Positions 1 to 10,722 of a stretch of DNA of 64,000 nucleotides are shown here, piece by piece. Location of the stretch: positions 72,954,783 through 73,018,782 of the forward strand of contig JAKCOZ010000002.1 in NCBI GenBank assembly GCA_022605955.1. The letters run 5' to 3'. The notes beneath the pieces are model-generated. The model was given only the letters and a program-made list of their open reading frames with translations. It was not told the DNA's origin and ran no database searches. The DNA is from Rallus limicola (taxonomy: Eukaryota > Chordata > Aves > Gruiformes > Rallidae). The position numbers and the translations under genes are program-made. How positions within the stretch are numbered: position 1 is the stretch's first letter; each line of letters begins with the position of its first letter.

Positions 1-348
1 GAATTTTGCTGTTATGAAGCAGATGGACAAGATGACCTGGAGAACCTTTCTCTTTGGTATGAGGGATCGTAGGAGAAATGACTCAAATTCAGTCTGCTGC
101 TTCTTAGATTGCCCAAAGTCAGAATTGTTTGTGACTTCCTACGAGCTGACATGGCTTGGTTTGTAGCCAGATCTGTTTTCACACTCTTCATGAATAATCA
201 GCCTGTCACTGCTATTCTATCAAAAGTATCTTCAGAATCAGTCTGTAGAAATAACTCCGGTGAAGGCAAAAGAATGTGTGGTTTGGGGTAAAATTGTGTG
301 GTTATGAGAGTTCAAGTTCACTTCAAGTTCTGCCAGAATGTGGTGCAA

Positions 349-1048
349 ATAGAATCACAGAATGGTGTGGGATGAAAAGGACCTTTTAAAGTTTATCTAG
401 TACAACCACCTTCCAATGAGCAGGGACATCTTTAACTAGATCATGTTGTTCAAAGCCTTGTCCAACCTGACCTTGAATGTTCCAGGGAGATGGCATCTAC
501 AACCATCTACAACTTCCCTAGGCAATCTTTTCCAGTGTTTTACCACTCTCTCTCATTGTAAAAAAAAAAAAAAAAAAAAAAGTCGTCCTTATATTTAGCC
601 TGAATCTAGCCTCTTCTAGCTTAAAACCATTACCCCTTGTCCAACTGCAGCAGACCCTACTAAAAGTGTGTCCAGAGCTTTCCTGCAGCCCCCCTTTACT
701 GAAAAGCTGCAACAAGGTCACTTCAGAGCCTTCTATTCTCGAGGTTCAACAAACCCAACTCTTTCTGCCTGTCTTCAGAGGAGATGTGTTCCATCCCTGT
801 GATAATTTTTGTGTCCCTCTTTGGGATTCACTCCAACAGGTCCATGTCTTTCTTGTGTGAAGCATCTAGAGCTGGAGACAGTGCACCAAGTATGGTTTCA
901 CTAGAGCCACATAGAGAGGCTGAAGCATTTACCCAGTCTGCTGGCCACATTTCTTTATATGCAGCCTAGAATACAGTTGGCATTCTGGGCTGCAAGTGCA
1001 CATTGCCAGCTTATGTCTAGTTATTCATTGACCAGTATCGCCAAGTAC
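349..1048 (-). mobile_element. CR1 LINE, 5'-truncated old copy
   Basis: The 3' end lies at the left, where the plus strand reads as the complement of the CR1 octamer tail (agaatcacagaatgg). Rightward come the complement of the 3' UTR (tccaacctgaccttgaatgt), the ORF2 C-terminal region (ctgtcttcagaggagatgtg, ctccaacaggtccatgtctt) and a segment near cagcctagaatacagttggc. The frame is broken many times, so the copy is old. An A-run on the plus strand (T-run in CR1 sense) has expanded inside it. Its truncated 5' end lies less than 20 bases from the end of the histone H2B pseudogene on the same strand. Confidence 0.9.
560..581. repeat. Poly(A) run inside CR1
   Basis: Twenty-two consecutive A on the plus strand, at a place where other CR1 copies carry only a short A-rich stretch (compare the minus-strand copy at 32513, which reads gaaaaaaattaaaaattc). 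This is a microsatellite expansion after insertion, not a retroposition tail, because it lies inside the element. Confidence 0.95.
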
Positions 1049-1065
1049 TGAGGCAAAAGCACACT

Positions 1066-1438
1066 TTAGATCTTGAAGCTTCAGTATTTGCCTGGAAGTA
1101 TTGGTCCCTTCAGTCATGGAACTCTTGGCTGGTTCTCTGGGCAGCTCCTAGTGTGGCAGACTCCATCCCTGAGGAGGTGATGGTCAAGCATTCCTTCTGG
1201 TATGCCAGATGACATGCATTTCCAGTGCTGTTCAGTAATGTCATTAACAAAGAAGTTCATGCTCATGGCCTTGGTTGGGTTACAGGTGTCAGGATGGATC
1301 TTATGCTGTTTATATATGGATGAAGTATCTCTTTTCTCTGCTGCTCTTACACTGCTTGTAGCCTTTATTTCAGGGTTTGGTGACAGCGGTCTTGGAGTCC
1401 TTGTTGGGAACTGGAGCTGACTTGGTAGGGTTGGGTAT
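1066..1438 (-). pseudogene. Histone H2B retropseudogene
   Basis: Read on the minus strand, this region follows the whole length of histone H2B. The ATG position holds ATA (1436-1438), then PNPTKSAPVPNKDSKTAVTK, matching the lysine-rich H2B N-terminus. Next come a stop, a basic stretch (KGYKQCKSS), and after a small deletion HPDTCNPTKAMS and FFVND, which match the H2B histone-fold segment HPDTGISSKAMG / FVND. In another frame TITS follows, then PREPAKSSMTEGT matching PGELAKHAVSEGT near the C-terminus, and a final TAA. The span of 373 bp is close to the normal H2B coding length (about 380 bp). Several frameshifts and stops show it is dead. Histone genes are naturally intronless, so lack of introns alone does not prove retroposition. 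The same-strand CR1 begins within 20 bases of its 3' end. No poly(A) tail is seen at the junction. Confidence 0.85.
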
Positions 1439-1689
1439 TTTGCCAGCACCTTTTCTCACCTATAAGCACCCTGAATGTGAGCAAAGGTGGAGGTGATGTA
1501 GCTGCAAATGCCTTGAGTCCAGTGGTGGCATGTACCTGAGCTCTTGAAATAACTACCTTCTCTGCAACCTAAAGGATTGATAGCTGTTGTGGTTGTGTGA
1601 ACCTGAGTTTGCTGAGGCAAGTGTATCTCAATGACCTTTGGCAGACTTTAGCTGGGATTTTTTATGTTAATATCCTAGGTTAGAGGTAG

Positions 1690-1932
1690 GAAACCCAAAT
1701 GCACGTGTTGGGTCTTGGTGAAAAATCAGATATTGCCCTTGATCTCAGTCTCTTGGAAAAAAATAAAATAAAATTGGACTCTGCCAGTATTGGCTCGTAT
1801 TCTAAAATGCTGAAGTATTATCTGCCCAGGGCTGGAACCCTTCAAAGCTTTGCAGAGTTGCTTATGTCTTTAGGTTGTGTTTTCGGTCAAGTGGATTATT
1901 GTAGCAAAGCAAAGGACTGGGGAAAATTTAAA
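1690..1932 (+). CDS. Candidate internal exon, unidentified protein
   Basis: An open frame of 81 codons runs from GAA ACC CAA ATG to a good donor (AAA|gtaaga at 1933). The product is protein-like, for example SYSKMLKYYLPRAGTLQSF and FAELLMSLGCVFGQVDY, and might be helical. The only acceptor that avoids the in-frame stop at 1687-1689 is the AG at 1688-1689. That acceptor is weak because two AGs lie just upstream. If real, the exon is phase 0 at both ends. I do not recognise the family. It could be a chance frame. Confidence 0.2.
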
Positions 1933-3968
1933 GTAAGACAGTTCTCCAATTTCTAGTGAGAGGTTTTGCGCTCAGTTGAGGTGACAAGGATCATTCCCTT
2001 CACCCCATGTTTATTGCCTGAAAGCTTCAGTTGCTGTAGGTTTGCTGTCCCTTGTAATGAGTAGCAGAAAATGTTAAAATGACTTGATTGGTAAAGCTAA
2101 GGACTGTTTTTCATTTAAGTCCCTTATTTTCTCTTTACTGAATTGGCACCTTAGCAAATTGGCTGAACACCATTGTGTTAATTATTGAGAAGCCTAAATT
2201 CCTTTGTGGATTTAGTCATGGTAATTGGAATAGAAACTCAGTACAGACTGTGGAGGTGTAAAGCTGGTCTGGCCATAATCTGGTGGTTTAAGAAAGAACA
2301 GCATGGTATTAGGCCTTGTGTGCTCTCAAACATAGATCTTTGTGAAGTGAAAGGAGGGAACTGGGAGTTGTGTTTCTTCTGTGAATTTCTTTTGCTCTGC
2401 CTCAACTAGCTAGCTTGAGACTGAGAGGTAGCTGTGTCTGGAGGCCTGCATGGTCTCAGAGTCCAGTGGTGGCAATTCTCCCTTGAGGAGAGGGCACAGT
2501 CCTATCCATGGTCAACTGTCTGAAGGTATTAATATTTCAGACTATTTCATTACCACAGATCAAGTGATAATACTTAAAAGTAACTGCAGAAGAACTCAAA
2601 TTTTCCTTTCTCCTAGGCAAATCTTTAAGCTAAAGAGAGAGAATAAGGCTCTTTGATCGGTAAGCCACATGAAGTCTGTAATTAGTCTATGAAAGATGGA
2701 CCAGTGTCCTCAAAAGACCAGACAGTCGCTTGCTGCTTAGTATTCTTTATCAGCAAAGTAGGAGATGTGGCTGTAAATCCTTCCGGAAATTTAATCCAAC
2801 TTTTCAGGATCTGTGGCAGACATTTTCAAGAACATCACTGTAATATTAAAAAAAAACCAAAGAAAAAACATGGTGGGGTAACACCATCTTCCACAGCTTT
2901 TCTGAAGAGTGAAAACAACCTGAGAACATCTTACTGCTGCCTGTGCCTCAGATGCAAGGTTGATAAAACATAAGTTTGTACGTGACGGTTACTACTGAAG
3001 TATTTTCATCATGATGATACACCACTTCCTTAATCCAACAGGACTACTGGGAACTTTACTGTTAAAAGATATATAAATGCTTAGGAATTTGGATATGCAT
3101 AAAAGGGATTTGGACTCAAAAATCCTTGTGAGCAACTAGTTCAACAAATCCAGTTGTTTAACTTGGTAAGTCGCAATGGGCATTCCAAGTTAAGAGTCCT
3201 AGCTTGTTTACGTGTCTGAGGTTTAAGCCTTTAGGGAAACCCCTCTCCCTAATGCCCCCCCAACACCCTCCCAAGAAAACCCTCCATTGTCTTACACAGT
3301 AGTCTAACACATTCTAGCAGAAAATTAGTCTGAAAGACAAATAACCTTGTACTAAGTTCTGGAAACAATGGACTTAGAGGTGTGTGTCAACAGCAAGATA
3401 ATAAGCTTCTGTTCTCCATTCTCTGAAAAGGCCTTTTCATATTTATTTCCCCTTGCGTTTTTAACTGTTTACTCTTGGAACAGAGGAAGTTGGTTTTACT
3501 AGCAAATTAGTGCTCCTAGCAGGTGTAATGTTTCTTTGTTCAGTTTCATAGTGGTAGCGGCAGTGCCTTTTCGTTAGGACAATGGGTTGCTTCTGCTTAG
3601 TATATGAACTGCATTGGCCTAAGTATTGGAAATGGTTACAACAGACGCCAGAGAGGCTCTAAATCTTTATGTAACATGCATTTAATAATGATTTCTATTT
3701 TTTAAAGGCATTTGATTCCACTTGAGGCTTGAGAGTCTCCTTATGCTTTAATGCATTTATTTGGTGCTCAGTTAAAAAGGTTATATTTTTTAAAGGATTC
3801 TGTATTATATACTGCTATTATATTAAACACATTTAAAATTATAACCATTTAAATGACTGACAGATGTTGGGTTTTGAGTCCTTAGATATCAAACTAAATC
3901 TGCAGCAGTGAAATTCAGTGTGGCTTTGCCAAAGGTGACTGGCAGAAAATCTAGTACTAACCATCTTT
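1933..3968. other. Unique AT-rich DNA, no gene seen
   Basis: Short open frames occur (for example 2450-2656 and 2689-2973), but their composition is rich in C, F, K and L and they lack paired splice signals. No repeat family is recognised here. Confidence 0.5.
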
Positions 3969-4263
3969 GGGGGAAATGGCCAACTTCTTCTCAGTGGTTT
4001 GTGGGGACAGGACAAGGGGCAGTGGCCTCAAATTGGAGCACAGGAAGCTCCACACCAATATGGGGAAGAACATCTTCACAGTGAGGGTGACAGAGCCCTG
4101 GGACAGGCTGCCCAGGGGGCTGTGCAATCTCCTTCTCTGGAGAGATTCAAGCTCCGTCTGGATGCCTCCCTGTGTGACCTGTCCTAGGGAGCCTGCTTTG
4201 GCAGGGGGTTGGACTTGATCTCTTGAGGTCCCTTCCAACCCCTACAATTCTGTGATTCTGTGA
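3969..4263 (+). mobile_element. CR1 LINE 3' fragment
   Basis: Holds the end of ORF2 and the 3' UTR: gacaggacaaggggcagtgg, cacagtgagggtgacagagc, ggacaggctgcccagg, then gctttggcagggggttggac and the tail attctgtgattctgtga. It shares this 3' UTR type with the copies at 20104 and 21281, so the three belong to one CR1 subfamily. ORF2 is frameshifted here. Confidence 0.95.
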
Positions 4264-5699
4264 TCTTTCTAGCTGCTATCTAGACAGCAGGTTAATTTAC
4301 TAGAGATGTATTGTCTTGAGAAGCCTCTTAGACTTTTCTAGTTTCAGTGTATTAGATCTCAAGGAAGTGTAAAGCAGGTTGCAAATTTGTAGATGCTAAC
4401 TGCATCAAAGCACTTTACATCTTCAGAATGTCTTGCCATTAAGACACTTTGGAGCTTTTTTAAACTTCTCAAATATGTAAAGATTCCTGAAAATTAAATT
4501 TTAAGTTGTATATTAAGCTCAACTAACTGTGATAACAGAGCTGCCTGTTTAGAAATGTTCTTTCACGAAAATCTGTCCGGTGGTTTTAGTATTACCACTT
4601 TGTTGTTTTTTTTTTCTATCACCAGACAAAATTTTATTATAAATGGAGGAGGCAGGGAGGAGCAGACTTAACAAATTCCAAAGTGAAGGATAAGAACTGA
4701 ATATAGCTGAAGACAGATGGTGTCTTTTAAAGAGAACAGAGATGTGCTGCTCTAGAGAACAACAGCAGAGGCAACTCTTCTTCAAACATCTGCCATTCTG
4801 CACAAACATCAGTTGGTGCTAATGAAGTGAGAGCATGATTCTTAATACTTGATATCTTGATCCATGTCTTTCAAATGTGTGAGTTATTGGTAAAACACTT
4901 CTGTAACGAATTCTGTAGGCTTCTCGGATACTCTGCTGGATCAGTGATTGCCTGGTAACTTGTGGCTGACTCTTGAGTGCTTTCTGAGTAGCACACACCA
5001 AAAAAAAGGACACCATTCCAAGCTGCTCTTACTTTGGTCTTCCTTCCCAGTTTCCAGGTTTTTCTCTTGAGTTTCCCAGGGATGAAACCCAACTATACCA
5101 AACCTGAAGAAAGAAGTTTAATAACTTTTATTATTACCTAATGATTTAGTGAGGTGTGCCACCCACTTTTAAATGTTTTAATGATATGATAGGAAAAACC
5201 TCTTAAGGCAGATAGGGGTGCTCTGCCTTTTTAAGATGGAGAGCTATTTGGGGAACACCGAGATACTGGAGAAAAGGATGATTTGCAGGAAAAGAATGTG
5301 TTAACAGAACAATAATAAAAACCCAACAACATTGTATGGGCTTCAGCAAGCTTAACTGTCCTTTGAAAGTTTTGTTAAAGATGACCATTACCCAGCCAGA
5401 GCTTCAGTATGGGGATTACAAAGCCACAAGGCAGTGGTATATGCTACATGTGTCACTTTTGTATTATCAATGCAGGTTGTAATTTGTTGTCACAGTTCAT
5501 TAAGGGTTGTAGAGTGTTTCTTGCCTCTTCAACTGACTTGACCAAAGACATGTGGATGTGGAATAACGACAAATTCATTTGATACGTCTGCAAGATGTAC
5601 ATGTACTCCATGATCCTCACCACAAGAATGTATGTGACATTCCCAATTCCTTTTAAATACCATGAAGCTTGTGTGACTGTAGTCACAGGGTGGATTATG
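4264..5699. other. Unique AT-rich DNA, no gene seen
   Basis: Only short frames on both strands. A minus-strand stretch around 5037-5104 has a pyrimidine-tract acceptor and a gtaaga donor but only about 22 codons, too little to call an exon. Confidence 0.5.
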
Positions 5700-6680
5700 T
5701 GGAATAATTGCTAGAGGTGACTTAGCAATCAGACTTATATTCACTCTTTAAGAAGAGATGCAACCTTGAAGAAACTTCCAGAGAGGAGCACAAGAAGTCC
5801 AGTCTCCAGAAGTTCCCTAGGCACCCTTGGAGGTTGGCAACATCAGGGGAGCTTAACATGCAAACCCTGAGGGAAATGATGTGGAGGATGGAGTGGAGTG
5901 GAGACACGGTGGCTGGGCTCTGTGATATATGGGAACCAGGTGACACTATGGTGACACTATGATAAGCTGCTAATTGCAATGCTGAGATGGCAGTTCTTAA
6001 TTTTCCGTCAAAGTTGTGTCATTTGGGTGAATTTTGCTCATTATAATCTCGTTATAATCCAAAATCACACCACTGTCCCAAAAGTTACCAGCCTCCAAGG
6101 TGTGACAACCCCTCACTGAGCCTGTGCTCTGAAATTCTGCTAGTCTGTACCTTTCAATGCAAAGCAAGGGAATTTTACAACAATTATAACAAAGGTATGC
6201 GTGACTAGAGTCACTCGAGCTCCACCTGACAGGTAAAAATAGTATAAAAATGAGATGTTAGGGAAGATGCCATTGCAAAAAAGTAAGGAATACACCATCA
6301 CCAACCGTTGTTGACTTCTGGGACCAGTGAATGAGCTTCTTTTCCCCTCACCTCCTCTATAGGGACACCTTGGGTGAGATTCAAACACTTGGTTATCCTA
6401 GGAAACATAGTACCTTAACTAATTCTATATTGAGATTTCTATATTACTCTAGTAACTCCTGAAGTCTGGCTGTGCTAATCCATTGAACGTGACTAGACTG
6501 AAGGTGCCTCGCACTATTTGTGTGTCTGTAATTGTGACATTTCAGTGTATTGAGTGTGACCAGACTTAATGTGCCGAACTGGGAATCACTCAAAATCAAA
6601 GTCCAGCTGTCCCCAGCCCTTATCTAAGGACTGGCTGGAATGCAAGGGGGTTTATATTCTGCCAAATTCCTTTACTCACT
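5700..6680 (+). mobile_element. Possible LTR-like block (unclassified)
   Basis: The segment has an LTR-like make-up. There is a TATA-like agtataaaaatgaga at about 6240-6255, followed by a T/C-rich stretch (cttttcccctcacctcctct near 6340). Short repeated phrases occur: gacttagcaatcagac, the doubled ggtgacactat at 5938-5960, and gtgactaga near 6201 with a similar phrase near 6490. No clear TG...CA ends or target duplication could be fixed, and no internal retroviral coding is seen. It may simply be unique sequence; the limits are approximate. Confidence 0.25.
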
Positions 6681-6850
6681 TAATGTGACAGTTGACTCGT
6701 AGGTTCTGGGAGCTTGAGTTAATTTATTTTTCAATAGGCAATCCACCTTTTCCAGTGTGTAGCTCAAATGAAACTGTGGTAGAGACTGAAATTCAGGCTT
6801 TGTTATTTACGTGGGTTTTCTTAATTTTGAAGGTTTATCAGAATTTCTTC

Positions 6851-7150
6851 TTAGGAAAGAGGGAGAGGGACTGTTCATCAGGGAGCGTACTGATAGAACA
6901 AGGGGCAATGGCTTCAAACTGAAAGATGATAGGATTAGATTAGAGGTTTAGGAAGAAATTCTTTTCTATGAGAGTGGTGAGACACTGGCACAGGGTGTCC
7001 AGAGAGGCTGTGGAGGCCCCATCACTGGCAGTGCTCAAGGCCGGGTTGGATGGGGCTTTGGGCAACCTGGTCTAGTGAGGCTGTCCCTGCCCAGGGCAGG
7101 GAGGTTGGAACTAGGTAATTTTTGGGGTCCATTCCAACCCAAAGCATCCG
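6851..7150 (+). mobile_element. CR1 LINE 3' fragment
   Basis: Begins at ttaggaaagagggagagg and carries ctgttcatcagggagcg, gaagaaattcttttctatga, ggctgtggaggccccatcac and ctggtctagtgaggctgtcc. This is the same 3' UTR type as the copy at 14478. The usual octamer tail is replaced by an ATT-rich microsatellite from 7151, which probably grew from the tail. Confidence 0.93.
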
Positions 7151-7187
7151 TATTATTATTATCTTTATCATTATCATTATTATTCAT
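7151..7187 (+). repeat. ATT/ATC microsatellite at CR1 tail
   Basis: Imperfect triplet run (tattattattatc, tttatcattatcattatt) directly after the CR1 3' UTR. The related copy at 14478 ends attctattattctatgatt, so decay of an octamer tail into a triplet repeat is plausible. Confidence 0.8.
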
Positions 7188-7546
7188 CTAATGGTCTAGA
7201 AGAATTTACAAATACCTTTTTATGCATATCCAAGTAAAGAAAACCACATGTCTATTTGTAGTCACTGTTCTGTGTGTTGTCAATCTAACATGACCATTCT
7301 TAATCTACCGCCACTACATGAGACTGCGGCATGCGTGATGACATAAGGCATCAAGATGAATTAAATAGTACACTGGCTGGAATGTCAAGTGCATTTAGTG
7401 ACAGGCAGGAGGGCAAGAACTGTTAATAGAAAAGGAAGCTGTCTGCAGTGCTTTCCTGCCTAAAATTTCCTACCTGTTAATCCTTAGACAAGTCTTGATT
7501 AATGCACTAGAAATTTTTGAGTGGGAAAAAGGAGCTGCCTTTTTTT

Positions 7547-7558
7547 GTGTGTGTGTGT
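7547..7558. repeat. Short (GT)6 microsatellite
   Basis: Six GT units preceded by a T-run, 16 bases before the inverted repeat at 7575. Confidence 0.85.
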
Positions 7559-7574
7559 ATGCTTTTCCCAAAGT

Positions 7575-7645
7575 TTATGTATTAGCATAGGAAACATGTC
7601 ATTGGTGTAGGACATTTATACCATATTTCCTATGCTAATACATAA
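7575..7645. repeat. Perfect 20-bp inverted repeat, hairpin
   Basis: The left arm ttatgtattagcataggaaa (7575-7594) is the exact reverse complement of the right arm tttcctatgctaatacataa (7626-7645). The 31-nt loop contains a second inverted pair, atgtc (7596-7600) and gacat (7611-7615). The folded length, 71 nt, is in the range of microRNA precursors. Other readings are a tiny palindromic (MITE-like) element or a short inverted duplication. There is no homology evidence for any of them. Confidence 0.9.
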
Positions 7646-10136
7646 GGATTTGTTCTAATTCTTCAAGTAGAAGTATAAACTGATAATGAGTAAATAACTT
7701 TTTACTGGTTTTGTGATAATTTTAAATATTTCTTGTCTGATATGAGTCAAATAGAGTGGAAATGTTCAAACTGAGGTGTTGGCCATTTCTATCAAAGAAA
7801 TGAACTGCTAACCAAGTCTCAAGAAACGGACTTTTCAGTTACGTGGTCTGATCAACTTTTTGACCATTCCTTAGCATGTTCATACTAAGCATAGGTGAAG
7901 GCTGATTGCAACTCATCTGGTGATGCCGAAGCTGAAGTACTACCATCTAGCTGAACTTCAGAAATTAAACTGATGTCACTTAAGATTAATTTTTTCCCAT
8001 CTAGTTTCATCCTTTGGCTTTAATAGGCATATGATGCATTTGTCTCAAGACAAACATCCCTGGCAGTAGGTTAATCTGTGTCCATATGTTTTTAGTTTAT
8101 TTAACATTATGTAACAACAACCACAATTAATGGTTTGTGTGATCTTTGTGTAACTAGGTATTCTATCTTGTCCAAGAGCATGGCCATACTTCTCAGCAGT
8201 GGAAGCTTCTGAGAGCACACCTGAGACATTGAGAAAAGGTTCACTCTTATTTGTAAGATGTAGTAGGATCATACATATCTAAGACACTAGGAAGACTTAG
8301 CTGAAGTCTAGGAGAATGCATGTTTAAATAGCTTCCCTCCTGTAGATTTTTTTCCTGTAATCTGGGAAATACTCATTTCAGAGATTGAAAAGATCATTTC
8401 TATGAATGAATTCTCTTAAGAGAAAACTGCAAATTCACAGTGTGTGTATTGTGCTCAAATTCTCTAATGTTAAATGCATTCAATGTTATTTGTCACAGTT
8501 CAGTTCAAATTCCAGAAAAAGTGATTATTTGTGTGGGGAAAAAAAATATCCTTACTGCTTGTTTCTCCCTGGGGCAGATAATGTGAAGTTCATTTAGACA
8601 CAGAATGTTCCTGGAAGGTATTCCACTCCTGTTAGAAGAACTGAATAGAAACATATAAAATAATACAAAGAAAAAAGTCATTACATCTGGTTGTACAGTG
8701 TTCATCTATATAGAACAGGGAGAAATCTCGAAAGGGCGGTTCTTCTTCAGCTGTTCCATGTGAGGCTTCAGTGACTCAACTGTGTTTGGAACGTTAGGCC
8801 TACAAAGATATGTATGTCCTGTATGTGAATCTGTGCAGAGGTAAGGAGCACTTCTGTTGAACTGTTGAACTGTTTTCTGTATCTCTCAAGATTGTTTCTT
8901 CTGGTTTATCAGAACTCTATCTGGTAGTGTGTCTGGTCGTGGAGGTCTTGGAGACTTGCACCAAATACTTACTGTAGCAATCTGAAATGTACCCTTTGTG
9001 GTCATGTTTAAGCTTCTTAATAACATCTATCAGTTAAATCACATTGCAGTGTGCCACTGAACAACTTACATGCTTGATTGTAGCTTTGCTCATAGCCACA
9101 AAATGGGAGACATGATTACCATTGGTCTCAGAAGAATGTAAGGTGATAATCTTGGTAGTAGTGATATATTTGTTTTACTAATAACCCTACAGATATATTA
9201 CTTTTTGAGATATAGATGTTATGTGTACCATTTATGGTATATAATATTTCCTGTAGTCTAATTTATATCCAGTAGTTAAACCACATCTCAGTATAAACCA
9301 ATACAGCGCTTTTTTCATGTTTAGTAAATGCTATAAACGCTAATAGGTAGATCGTTACTTGCCCAAAAACAGTTGCAGAGAGTGTATGAAGAAGCAAGGT
9401 ACCAAAGTGGGTTAAGTGCTGATGGTAAATCAACTAAAGGTAAATCTGCCTCCTGAGAAAATACTTCAGGGAAGAAATGCTGTGCTGCAAAGTGCTGTAT
9501 CTTGTATTACTTCAGTAGTAAATTGATACTGCTAATAATGGTCATAAAACAGACTTCTATTTTCATATTTGCATAGTATTAGGCATACGGATTTTTGTTG
9601 ATTTAGCTTGTAATCACCAAGTGAAAGAGTTATGTAGCTTGTGATCACCAAGGTGGTGTAGCATCTGACACGAGCTGGTGGTCTGGTACATACAGATCTC
9701 ATACTTGTTTGCAGAGTATGCTGCATGTTCCACCTGACCATTGCAGCTCTCCCGCTGGCTGTAATTCACACATTCATACATTGTCTGAAATGTAAACTAT
9801 TGGAGTCCTTGAATCTCTTTGTTCATGGATCTCAAGTTAAATATAAACTGAGCTTTTCAACTCCTGTGAACGAGTTTTGTGGTAAAAATAATAGCCCTCA
9901 ACCTAGCCATTTGGAGTGAAGCAGGGGTAACGATTAATTTAACAGGTCGGGACTTGGAGATTATGGGGTTTTTTTGTAACTACAGCAACGCTAAAAATAG
10001 TTGGGATCAAGTGGAAGGGATGTTTTTGAGCTAATCCAGAAAGAATTTATGATATATTTTCACACTTGGTAGCTTCTTTATTACTGTTGTGTGTTGTAGC
10101 TAATGATTTTTATGAGTCTTCAGGAACAAATGCTTC
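7646..10136. other. Unique AT-rich DNA, no gene seen
   Basis: Contains only short, low-quality open frames. Minor structure: three partial copies of tgttgaac near 8854-8875, and a direct repeat described separately at 9604-9652. Confidence 0.5.
9604..9652. repeat. 18-bp direct repeat, 31-bp period
   Basis: tagcttgtaatcaccaag (9604-9621) recurs as tagcttgtgatcaccaag (9635-9652) with one mismatch. The bases between are not clearly repeated. Confidence 0.8.
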
Positions 10137-10722
10137 TTTTGGCTTCCTGGCCTGCATTGGGAATAGTGTGATCCGCAGGACAAGGGTGGGGAAGTGATGG
10201 CCCCCCTTTACTCAGCACCAGTGAGGCCACACCTCAAGTACTGGGTTCAGTTTTGGGACCCTCATTGCAAGAAGGAGATTGAGGTGCTGGAGCAGGTCCA
10301 AAGAAGGGCAACGAAGCTAGTGAAGGATCTGGATAACAAGTATTATGAGGAGTGTCTCGGGGACCTGAGGATATTTAGCCTGGAAAAGAGGAAACTGAGG
10401 GGTGACCTTATCGCTCTCTAAAGCACCTGAAAAGAGGTTGTAGTGAGGTGGGTGTCAGTCTCTTCTCCCAAGTAACTAGCAATAGGACAAGGCCTCAAGT
10501 TATGCCAGAGGAGGTTTAAATTGGATATTTGGAAAATTTCTTTACTTAAAGGGCTGTTTCTTTACTGAACAGGTTGTCCAGGGATGTGGTTGAGTCACCA
10601 TCATTGGAGGTGTTCAAAAATAAATGTGGCACTTTGAGGTTTGGTAGATGTGGTGGTGATGGGTTGGCAGTTGGTCTTGATGGTCTTAGAGGTCTTTTCC
10701 AACCTCAAAGATTCTGTGATTA
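10137..10722 (+). mobile_element. CR1 LINE, ORF2 C-terminus plus 3' UTR
   Basis: Encodes [20 protein letters not shown], then [13 protein letters not shown] and [12 protein letters not shown], the conserved C-terminal block of CR1 ORF2. The frame breaks after RGDLIAL. The 3' UTR ends ttggtcttgatggtcttaga and caaagattctgtgatta. It belongs to the same 3' UTR group as the copies at 30495 and 35898. Confidence 0.95.

Noticed and set aside
1..291. Protein-like frame at the window start (EFCCYEADGQDDLENLSL) and a second in the same frame (RADMAWFVARSVFTLFMN)
   Set aside because: A gtatga donor at 57 and an acceptor at 107 would define an intron of about 51 bp, too short for a vertebrate, and joining them creates an in-frame TGA. 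The edge of the window prevents further testing.
1114..1449. 111-codon minus-strand open frame as an intact new protein
   Set aside because: It crosses the H2B pseudogene in mixed frames; only parts of it match H2B and the start lies outside.
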